A DNA stretch of 64,000 bases. Source: an uncultured Clostridia bacterium. Its GTDB lineage: Bacteria; Bacillota; Clostridia; UBA1381. Numbering within the stretch: the stretch's first letter is position 1; the number at the start of each line of letters is the position of its first letter. Position numbers and translations under genes: made by a program. The stretch lies in contig CANQIP010000056.1 of assembly GCA_947623955.1 (NCBI GenBank), positions 1 through 64,000 of the forward strand. Reading direction: 5' to 3'. Under the pieces are notes generated by a model. It was not told the origin of the DNA. It worked only from the letters and a program-made list of their open reading frames with translations, and did no database searches. Positions 28,566 to 40,800 of this stretch are shown here, in pieces.

Positions 28566-28728
28566 GTAGATAATAGTATTATTATGCCCAAATTGTCTTT
28601 TGGGTACCACTATATATAGTTTTTAACAACATTTTTTAGACAAGGTTTAGAGACGGGACGAGACAGGATTTAGGAAAAAGTAACTTTAATAAACCATACG
28701 CTTCAACAATATAAGGAGAGATATAGTT

Positions 28729-28818
28729 GTGAAGTACGGAAAAATCATGACAAAAATTTTGTCGGTGCTGGTTATGGCGTCAATGATAGGCACATCGGTT
28801 CAAATGCCTACGCTGGCA
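28729..28818 (+). other. Signal peptide of the giant protein
   Basis: Basic n-region, hydrophobic core ILSVLVMASMIGTS, putative cleavage after TLA. Confidence 0.75.
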
Positions 28819-31800
28819 CAAATCCAAACCGCCTCGCAAGCGATTGCGGATAATGCGGTCGAAATGAGGGACGCCGCCTCGGACGGCGAAGGCAGCGCGG
28901 AGCCTGAGGACACCGTTGCTGCCGATGATGAGGACAATAGTAATAAGGAAGACGCAGAAACTGCTCAAAATAAAGAGGCAGGGGCTGCGTCTGAAAGCGC
29001 TGTAAAAAATAATTCCGAAGCTCTCTCCCAAAACGAAGATGGCACTTCGTCAGTTTCGGATTACAATGCAGGCTCTTCATCATCGGCAGCAAATTCATTG
29101 AACGATTACGATACGGATGTGTCAACCGATACGTCAAAGATTCTTGAACCGTATTCGACCGAAAACGACAGTGACAAGTTGTGGTTTGACGAATCATTCG
29201 CCCTGTTCGATCACTTCGGCCTGACAAAGACATTCACAGCCACAGCCGCGAACGGTGACGGTAACGATATTGTGTGGGAAGTCGGCGAGCCGAGATTTTT
29301 GTCTTTGTCGGAACCTGTCGTAGACGGCGACAAGAGTTCGGTAGATATTACATGGGACGGCGACACGGTGGAGGATATTGAAAGAACACCGTTCTACGCA
29401 ATGCTTAAATCCAATCTTGAAGACAGAATTACGGGTACGATTTACCTTTCCAACGGTACGGCTCCCGCCGAGGACGAGCAGGAGAAGGAATCCGACGCCG
29501 GCACAAGAACCGAGTTCGAGTCGGAGGAGGTAAAGAAGTTTGTCGAGGAAATGTATCAGACCGGACTTACGCAGGACAATTCCGTATACGACTTGTCCGA
29601 GTTCGGCGCGCAGGATACAGACCCCGATTACGGCAGCATGTCCGACGAGGAAATTCTAAAGCTGTTCGAGGAAAAGCAGGCTGAAAATAAGACCGATGAA
29701 AACAGCGGTGTTGAGAACGTAACCGCTGCGGACGAGAATAAAGATGAGAACGAGAATGTAACGGATACCGATATATATAATAAGGAAGAAACTCAGTCGG
29801 AAACAGATAAAAAAGAGACCGTTTCGGACGAAAAATCAGTTGAGGAAACGGTGAAGTCCGCGCCTGCGGATGATAATGCCGAGACTTCCGATATAAAAGA
29901 AAATAAGGTTAACGATACAGAAAAATCCGTTGTACCCGCGCAGGACGAGGCACAGGTCGATACAGCCGAGTCCGAGGCGGAAACGGCGACGGATGAACCG
30001 ATTGCTGCGCAGTCGGTCGCACAGGTCGATAGCGGCGACGGCGTACCCGAGCAATCGGAGACAAAGGAGATTGTCACAACAAAGACGGTTCGGCAGGCAA
30101 CCGTCGAAGAAGTAAAGACGACCAAGCAGGTAGCGACAACAACGACCACGACAACAACTACGGAAATCGTAAGTGAAGAACCGATAGTCGAGACGACGAC
30201 AAAGACGGTCTACACGGAAGTTCCGACAGAGAAGGAAATGCGCGTGGAGACGGTTGTCGCCGCGGCTTACGATGAAGAAACGGGCGAAACCGCTTACGAA
30301 ACTCAATATGAAACAATCACGGTACCTTCCACCGAAACGATCGAAACGGAAGAGACGGTTGAGGAAGTAGTCGGCACAAACTACACCGTGCGCGAAACAG
30401 TTACAACCGACGACGGCACGAACACGTCCACGACGGTCAACGAATACACGACCACGGACGCGCCGGAGGTCGGCACGAAGGTTGATTCGTCCACTACATA
30501 CGAAGACCGGGAAGTAACGGAATATGTCGAAAAGACGGTAGATGTACAGGTTGAAGAAGTACAGATCGTCGAGGTTGACGCACCCGCGCCGACGGCAGCG
30601 CCGCAGCGCGTATCGTCGCCGAAGGTTGACGTGCCCGATTATGAGGCGACGTCCGTACGTACATATTACGTTGACACACAAACATACAACGCTCCCGCAC
30701 AGATCAACGACGTTGCGGAAGAGATTGTTGCCGAGGATGAACCGGCGGACGAGGAACCGGCAGACGAACCCGAAGCGGAGCCCGAGGACGAGCCGGAAGA
30801 GGAAATTGCTCCGATAAGCAACGACGGTATCATGCTCATGTCTGCATCCTCGGACAGCAGACATCAACGTCTGTATGTCGGACAAACTCTGAATGTAAAT
30901 TCGATTTTCACATCTCGTGACTACAAAACCCCGTCAAGCCTTAAAGCTATCAACACGTCTGTCGCAACAACATCGGGCGGTAACGTTGTTGGCGTGGGTA
31001 TCGGACGCACTCAGGTTGTCGGTTATGATGCAAGCGGCAAGATGATTGGCATTGTCGAGGTCGAGGTGCGCAATAAGAGCGGAGATGTAGCCTCGCCTAT
31101 GGTTGCCGAAGGCGGCGATTTTACGCTTGCGCTGAAGGCGGACGGTACCGTTTGGGGCTGGGGCGCTAACGGTTACGGACAGCTTGGTCAGGGAACGAGC
31201 AAACAAAAGGATGCGCAGGGTGCATATACCGACACAATTATTAATAATACAACATCATACTATTATCCCGTGCAGGTAATGGCAAGTTCCGACGATGACG
31301 GAAAAGCTACTTCGTATCTGGAAAACATAATCCAAATAGCAACGGCAGCATATACTTCATATGCTCTTGACGCAACCGGAAATGTTTGGGTATGGGGATA
31401 TAACGGAAATAACGAGCACGGCTTGAACAATGCGGACGGCGCTACCCCGCACCCGCTGCCGAGAAAAATAGACGGAATTGACGATGTTGCATACATAGGC
31501 ACAGGCTTGTGGACAGCGTTTGCGATAAAGCATGACGGCAGCGCATGGGTATGGGGATATAATGACAGCTATGTTGCCGGCACAAGTACGTCCACTGTAA
31601 CGCCGACACAAGTTTTGGGTGGAGAATCGGGAGACGTATATCTCTCCGATATAGTACAGATAGATTCCACACGTGGTTCTACCATTGCGCTTAAATCTGA
31701 CGGAACGGTATACACGTGGGGCAGAAATGATCCGGGACTCGGCAACAACACAATTTCCGCCGCTGCGCCGGTGAAAGTATTAAAGGGTGCAAGTGACAGC

Positions 31801-34800
31801 GACAGCGATTATCTCGAAAATGTTGTTCAGATAGAAGAAGGCGGTGGAGACTACTATTTTGGTTGGAGTTCTTCAACGCGAGTAAGACGATACGCGCAAT
31901 ATCTTGCATTGCAGGATAACGGCGAGGTATACGGCTGGGGATATAACGGTTACGGCGAGATAGGCGACGGTACGACAACATCGCCTCCGACGCCGGTCAA
32001 GATGCTTATTGAGAATAAGGTAGTATCGATAGGTGTGGGAGGATATTCATATTCAACTTCCAGCAGCACTAGTAGCGGTCCTGCGATATATGAGACCGGT
32101 TACATGATAACAGACGACGGAAGTGTTTGGGCAACGGGTTATAATGGCTACGGTGAACTCGGCAACGGTTTGACACACACCTATGCCACAGGAATAGATA
32201 ACCAAGGCGCGGACGTTGCAACATATCTGCCCGTACAAGTAACGACAGCGGCAGGAGGCTATACTGTTGGCAATTATACATATACCGTAAACGATTCAGC
32301 GGTTACCGTACAAAGAGAAACACATCAGCCGCTTACGGATATAGTTCAGGTAGTCGGTTCAAAAAATAATTACTCCGCAGTTGCGTTAAAGAGAGACGGA
32401 ACAATCTGGGCTTGGGGAAATAACGCAAGCGGACAGCTCGGAACGGGTACGACAACGGGCGTACTTTCACGCATACCGACCGAGAGATCACAAACGACGT
32501 ATTGGACAAGAGCGGTACAGATTGGAAATGAGGATTTCAATACGCTTTATCCTCACAGTGAAGACACAGCTGTCAGCAGACACCAGAGGCTGTATGTCGG
32601 TCAAAACATGAATGTTAACCTTATCTTCGCCAAGCGCGAGGGTCAAGCCGCATCAAGCATCAAGGCGATCAATACGTCTGTTGCGAATATATCCGGCACT
32701 TCCGTTGTCGGTGTGGGTATCGGACGCACTCAGGTTGTCGGTTACGATGCAAGCGGCAAGATGATTGGCATTGTCGAGGTCGAGGTGCGTAATGAGAGCA
32801 AGGACATAGCTACGCCTATGGTTGCTGCAGGTGCAAGTTATACACTTGCATTGAAGGCTGACGGTACAGTTTGGGCGTGGGGCGACAACACTTATGGACA
32901 GCTCGGTGACGGCACAAACGTAGGTAAAGCATACCCCATACAGGTACAAAGAGGAAACCAGGGAGGAACCGGCGATTATTTGAAGAACATAATACAAATT
33001 GCCGCAGGCGGTTGGACTTCGTATGCTCTCGATAAGGACGGAAATGTTTGGGGCTGGGGCTATAACGGTGAATATGAACTCGGACAAGGCGACGGTGTTA
33101 CGCAAGCCTCTTATCTTCCCTTAAAAATAGATATAGATAATGTAGCGTTTATTGCCACAGGCGTGCGCACCGCGTTTGCAATCAAACATGACGGAACGCT
33201 CTATTCGTGGGGCAACAATGACAGTTATGTTGCGGGAACAACCGCGTCCACGACAACTCCGGCTCAAGTGCTCGGAGGGGAGTCGGGAAAACAATATTTG
33301 GAGGACATCGTACAGGTAGACGCTGCACGCGGCTCCATAATTGCGCTTAAATCAGACGGAACGGTATACACGTGGGGCAGAAACGATCCGGGACTCGGAA
33401 ATAATACGGGAAGTGTCAGTGTTCCGATGAAGGTTTTAAAAGGTGAGAGCAAGAGCGATAATCTGTTCCTTGAGAATGTGGTACAGATAGAAGAAGGTGG
33501 CGGAGACTACTATTATGGTTGGAGTTCTTCAACTCGTGCAATACGATACGCGCATTTTCTTACTTTACAGGATGACGGTGAAGTATACGGCTGGGGATAT
33601 AACGGTTACGGCGAGATAGGCGACGGTACGACGATAGATAAAGCTACGCCGGTTAAAATGCTTATTGATAAGAAAGTAGTCTCAATAGGCGCGGGAGGAT
33701 ATTCATATTCAACTTCCAGTAACAGTAGTAGCGGTCCTTCAAAACCTGAAACAAGCTATATGATAACAGAGGACGGCACAATTTGGGCGACGGGTTATAA
33801 CGGTTCCGGACAGCTCGGCAACGGTTTGACGCATACTTATTCTACGGGAATAAATTCTCAAGGCGCGGATGAGGCAACATATCTCCCCGTTCAGGTTACG
33901 ATTGCCGGAGGAGATTATACCATTGATGAATACACCGCAGCGGACGGTGTAACAAAGGTACAAAGAGAGATGCATGACCCGCTTAAGGATATCGTTCAGG
34001 TAGTCGGTTCAAAGAACGGTTATTTTGCCGTTGCCTTAAAGAGAGACGGAACGATTTGGGCATGGGGCGACAACTCAAGCGGACAGCTCGGAACGGGTAC
34101 AAAAACAGGAGTGCTTTCCCGAATACCGACAGAAAAAACAGAAGTTAGTTATTGGACAAGAGCCGTGAAAGTCGGAAGTGATAATTCTAACGTACTTCTT
34201 GTTCGTGGTGGTACGCTTACGGACAATAAGGGCAAGCGTGAAACAGTCGGCGGAAAGGACAAGTTAATTACCAACATTTACCTGAAGGACGATGAACAGG
34301 CTGTTCATTATGAGCAGTTCACAATAGACAAAGCACAGGTTTACCGCAAATTCTCGTTTAATACCATGGTTCCCGAGGAAGAGGTTATTCCAACCCAGAT
34401 TTCCTATAAATCGACGAACGAAAATATAGTAAAGGTAGACCAAAACGGCGTAATTACTCCGGCGCACACCGGAACTTACGGTACGGCTGCCATTGTGGCA
34501 ACGGCGCAAATGGTAGTTGCCGGAGTAACAAATACATACCGTGCAACAATCCGTGTCGGCATTGTTCCGTCGAACGGTGTTGCGGCGCAGCATACCGCGG
34601 CGGGACAGTCGGCGATCGAAACGGGTATCGCAATGCCGCAGCTTGCCATGGGTAATAACTACGTGCTTGCCTTAAGATATGACGGAACAGTCTGGGCATG
34701 GGGATATAACGGTTACGGACAGCTCGGTCAGGGAACGAGCAACCAAAAAGATAAAGAAGGAAACTATACTGATGTTCTTATTCAGAATACGACGGAATAT

Positions 34801-37800
34801 CATGTTCCCGTACAAGTAATGGCAAGTACCGACCAAGAAGGAAATGCGACCTCATATCTTGAGAACATAGTACAGATAGCTACCGGTATACATACATCAT
34901 ACGCGCTTGATACGGACGGAAATGTCTGGGTATGGGGATATAACGGACATAACGAGCACGGCATGAACGACGCGGACGCGGCTGCACATTCACTGCCGAG
35001 GAAAATAGAAGGAATAGATAATGTAGTATATATTAATGCGGGTCTGTACACGGGCTTTGCTATAAAAGACGACGGAACGCTATGGTCATGGGGATATAAT
35101 GACAGCTACGTTGCCGGAACAAGCGCACCTACAGTAACGCCTACGCAAGTTTTGGGCGGAGCGACGGGAAGCGCGTACCTGACAGATATAATACAGGTAG
35201 ATTCTACGCGTGGTTCGACAATAGCACTCAAAACAAACGGAACGGTATACACGTGGGGAAGAAACGATCCGGGACTTGGCAACAACACAATTTCCGCTGC
35301 TGCGCCGGTACAGGTATTAAAAGGTACAAGCGAAAGTAACAGCCTGTTCCTTGAGAATGTTGTCCAGATAGAGGAAGGCGGCGGAGACTACTATTATGGT
35401 TGGAGTTCTTCAACGCGAGCAAGACGATACGCGCAATATCTTGCATTGCAGGATAACGGCGAGGTATACGGCTGGGGATATAACGGTTACGGCGAGATAG
35501 GCGACGGTACGACAACATCGCCTCCGACGCCGGTCAAGATGCTTATTGAGAATAAGGTAGTATCGATAGGTGTGGGAGGATATTCATATTCAACTTCCAG
35601 CAGCACTAGCAGAGGTCCTGCGATATATGAGACCGGTTACATGATAACGAATGACGGAAATGTTTGGGCAACGGGCTATGGCGGTTACGGTGAACGCGGT
35701 GACGGTACGACTGATGCGTACACGTCAAGTTATTTGCCCGTGAAAACACAGATACCGCTTGCGGACGGTGATTCCGTAGTACAGGTAACAGGCACGAAAA
35801 ACGGTGTATTCGCTGCAGCTGTAAGAAGCGACGGTGTTGTATATACTTGGGGTCAAAACAACCAAGGACAGCTCGGTCAGACCAATAATGTGACGCCGCA
35901 GTCGATTCCGAAGAATGTCGGATTCCCCGCGACGCGCCGTTTCACAATACAGGTGGCGGACGTTGTCGGCCCGTCGGGTACAGTAAAATATGACGCGATA
36001 AACAATCCTCTTCCGTCAAGCATGACCGGAAGATACGCGCTTGCGGAAGATGAAAAGCTTATCATAGACACGTCAAAGATTGTCGGTGAGGAAGTTTTCG
36101 GATTTAACCTTATAACGGACAGCTCCTCGTCGTATTCAAATCCTAAAGATATAAAGATAAGCGTATTTGACGAATCGTTGTTTACGCTTCAAGACGGAAA
36201 TACAATCGTTCCGAACAGTAACGGTAAGTACGGAACGGGCGTGGTTATAGTCGAGGATACGGTACGAAACTTCCTCGGTTTGATTCGCATACAAATTAAA
36301 CCGTCGGGTGCGATTGCCTCACCGATGGTAGCGTCGTCACAGCATAATACGATTGCGCTGAAGGCGGACGGTTCGGTCTGGACGTGGGGCTATAATGTAA
36401 ACGGACAGCTCGGAAACGGCTCGTCGGAAGGCGACTCGCTTATACCGACGCGTGTAAAAGGAAACGGAACGGACTATCTCGACAGAATAGTTCAGGTTGC
36501 CGTCGGCGGCGCTAACGGCAGCGGCAACAGATATTTTATGCTCGCGCTTGACAGTAACGGTCATGTATGGGCATGGGGTAACAATACATACGGTCAGCTC
36601 GGTACGGGCGATACGGTAGATTCGCTCATACCGCAGCGTGTAAAGAATTATGCCGACGGTTCGGGAGAAGTTCTCGGCAGCGACGAAAATCCCATCGTTC
36701 AAATTGCGGCGGGTCCGTCGTTTGCCATGGCTCTTGACAGATACGGCAACGTATATACATGGGGTCAGAACAACGTCGGTCAGCTTGGTACGAGCGATAA
36801 TACAAATTCAAGTATACCCGTACGTCCGGTGGGCGGCGCGGCATATACGATGAATTTGGGCGAAGTAGTTCAGATTGCCGCGGGCGGCGATTGGGACAGA
36901 GGCACGGGCGACTTTGCCATGGTGCTTAAAAACGACGGTTCCGTTATTACATGGGGTACCAACGGCAACGGTCAGATCGGTAACGGCGCAGCGACAAACA
37001 CAACATATAATACGCCTGTCAGAGTATCGGGCGAAGGTGATTTGGGTCTGCATGAAATTGTACAAATTTCCGCGGGCGGTCTCAGCGCTGCCGCACTTAC
37101 GCGAGACAAAAAGCTACGCGTATGGGGCTATAACGGAAACGGTCAGCTTGGTACGGGCGGAACAAGCAATGCTCAAACAACACCTGTATATGTAATGCGT
37201 AAACCCGAAGGCGACGGTCAAGAGGCTACGGAACTTAGCAATGTAGTCGAAGTTGCCGCGGGTATGCAGCATATGACGGCGCGTGTTGTCGAAACCGTTA
37301 CTCAGGAAGAAGAGGACGCGGGCGACGGTACGGCGGGCGACGAAGTTACCAGAATATATGCATGGGGCGCTAACGGTTACGGACAAATCGGTACGGGCGC
37401 GACCGTGCCTGCCAACTTCTATTACGCCGAACCCGTAACCGGCGGAAGAACAAATAAAACATATATCGAGGGTTCGGTAGGTACGTTTGCCGGAGCGTTC
37501 AGTTCGGGTTCAATCCAGCCGGACTACTCGGTGTGGACGTGGGGCTATAATGTTAACGGACAGCTTGGAGACGGTACATTTGACTCTAAGCCGAGCCCGG
37601 TACAGGTTGTATCCGATCAGGGTCAGCCGCAGCTTTCAATCCCGACGGCTACGCTTAATCATAATGGCACGCAGCAGAGTGTTGCCATCTATTATGATAC
37701 ATTCAGAAAAATCAATAACAATGAGATAATTACGGCAATTCAAGCGGGAGACATTCTCAGTCTTGATGTTGATAAGATAACGGGAGTATCGTCCTTCAAC

Positions 37801-40800
37801 CTTTTGAAGGAATCGGCATATACGCCCGAACAGCTTACATTTGAATCCGTAAATACCGATGTGGCTACTATTGACGAGGGAGTAATTACGGCTCACAGAA
37901 CAGGTATTACATATATAATAGTAAGAGATAAATCAAGCGGTGCGGAAGGTTTCTTCAAGCTTAACGTCGTGCCCGAAAATGAATACTACATAGCATATCC
38001 CGAAGTTCAGGCGGGCGTAGCTCATACCGTAGCGCTGAAAGCGGACGGTACCGTTTGGGCATGGGGTCTTAACAACTACGCTCAGCTTGGTATAGGTACA
38101 ACCGGCGGTCAGGTTGATCAGCCCACTCAGGTTATGGTAAAGGAAGATCAATCAGACCCTGACTCCAACAATATACCGCTTACAAATGTTGTAAAAATTT
38201 CTGTCAGTGCGTACCATAACCTTGCGCTTACCAAATACGGCAGAGTATACGCTTGGGGCTGGGGAAGATACGGCGCGCTGGGCGACGGACTGAACACAGA
38301 CCACACGTCAAACGTCGCTATGGAAGTAGTGGGAACGAGTTACAGCAGTAACAATACGGATACGTTCCTCGGCGACGGCGAACAAAGCGATTGCATAATA
38401 GATATAGGTGCGGCAGGATATCAGGGTACCGCATTCTACTCAGCGGCTCTCGATATACAGGGCAAGCTGTACACATGGGGCAGAAACTACAATCGTGCGA
38501 TTGAACCGCAAACGGCGGGCGATATTACGAGAGGCGTTCCGACCAATATTACAAACGCAAACGGTATGTTAATCGGAGCGGTTAAGATTGTACCCGATTC
38601 GGTAGGTCATGCGATGAGCGTACTGCGCGGCGACGGTCAAATTATTACATGGGGTTACGCTAATTACGGCGTACTCGGTAACGGCGCTCAGTATAATTAC
38701 GGTGTGACGACGACACAAGCCAACCTCGGCGGAAAGAAAGCCGTTTACGCTACAGGCGGATGGCATACACGCGCAGCAATTACCAGCGACGGTTCCGTTA
38801 TGACTTGGGGTTACAGCAGTACGGGTGCAACCGCGTCAGGCAACGGAAACAGCATACTGCTGCCTACCGTTATCGATACCTACAGTAAGCACGATTATGA
38901 ACAGGAAATATCAACAATAAGTCTGTTATCTGTTTCCGAGGATGCGGCTATGTTAAGGACCGTATCGGCGAACGTTACGCTTAAAGACGGTTCGGTAACT
39001 ACCGCCTCCGGCACGCTCAGCGAAGATACGGACGAAAATGTTGCGGGTATATATGAAATAGAACTTCCGCTCGGCACTGTTACCGCCGAACCGGTTGTAT
39101 TTGCTGCGGATTCGGGTGCGGTAATGCAGTATTATAGTGCGGAAGACAGTCTCACTGGCGATACGTTTACGGAAAGCACCGATCCCGAATACAAGGGAGC
39201 GGTCGGAGAAACTTTGGACGTGCACGCCGATGGCGGTGAAACCGTTACAAAGACCGTAAAAATAAATGTTAAATCGGGTGAAAAGAACTCCGATTACTTA
39301 ATTAAACTGATAAATCGTCCTTCCGAGACGGTAACAACAGCGCCTGTATTTGTGGACATATCCACCACTTCGGCGGTTGTTATGACAGAAGGCAGAGTTA
39401 TTACAGCCGGAAATGCAAACGACTATGCGCTCGGACGCGGAGCATCAAATGTTCCAGCATACACTCCGGATTATGTTCACGCGGGCGATTCGGGACAGGA
39501 AGGAACACTTCTTGAGGATATAATCTACGCGTCAACGTCAAACGGTGAAAGAGAATCCATGTACGCGATTAAGGAAAACGGCAGCGTATGGTCATGGGGC
39601 GATAACTATTACAATCAGCTCGGCGACGGCACATCTACGTCCAGATCCGAGCCCGTAAGAGTAGGTACTTCGTATCTGACCATGAGCCAATACCTGTACT
39701 CGCTTAAGTTGGACGGCGGTTCCGTTATGATAACAAAGCCGTCTATGGATTCGTTCAATGTATTCAACTCAAATTCGGGTGAAAGCACAGTTACGGAACT
39801 TAAGTGGCAGACGTATGACGGAAGTTCGGATATAGTTGAAGTAAATCCGACGACAGGTGAGGTAACGCCTAAGGGAGTGGGTACGACGTATGTAATCGTA
39901 TCGGTTGCGAACGACCCGCTTACGACAGGTCTTGTTAAAGTCGAGGTTCGTCCGTCAGACAATCAGGTGGGCGCGGAGAGTATCGCATATCCTCAGGTTA
40001 AGGCGGGCGCGGACTTCTCTGTTGCGCTGAAGGCTGACGGTACTGTATGGACATGGGGTTCAAACTCATACGGACAGCTCGGTAACGGCGTATTCAACGG
40101 TTCGGTTGTATCTCCGAGTAAGATAGAAAGCCTTAACAATGTAGTTAAGATAACTGCGGCAGGCTACTTCGCGGCGGCTCTCACAAAGGACGGAAACGTA
40201 TACACATGGGGCAGAAACGATGCGGGTCAGCTCGGTAATGATACGACAACCAATTCAAACAGACCCGTACAGGTTTTGAAGGGTCAGCAGAACGCCGATG
40301 ACGAAGAAAAAGTATACCTTGAAGATATAGTAGCGATTGCGGCGGGCGGTCTTACGGAATCTGCCGGATTTATAATCGCTCTTGACAGTACGGGTACAGT
40401 ATACGGTATCGGTGCAAACGATTACGGACAGCTTGTTCCGTCGGGACTCAGAAATTATACCGTTCCCGTAACTTTGCCGGCATCGAAGGTTGTTGATGTA
40501 ACGGCAGGTTTGGGTGCTACGTCATATATGCTGACGTCAAACGGTCTTGTATACGCCCTTGGCAGAAACGGTGCGTACGAGTACGGAACCGGCAGAACGT
40601 CCGGCTCGGTACTCACGACGGTACCGCTTGCCAACCGTGCAATGGCGATAGGTGCGGGCAACCAGAGCGGTATGGCAGTAACGTATTCGCTCAATGCGTC
40701 GAGTGTTCCGAGTACGGAAACATACGTATGGGGCGTAAATGCAAACTATGCGATTTCACAGCAGAACGCACAGTATATCGCGTCACCGACGCTTATGATA

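Noticed and set aside
28566-28728. Known riboswitch in the leader of the giant gene
   Set aside because: No recognised aptamer consensus; reported only as a structured leader of unknown function.
34200-36300. Possible frameshift or gene boundary between modules B, C and D
   Set aside because: The frame continues without a stop, and each junction carries an Ig-like linker of the same type, so a single gene fits better.
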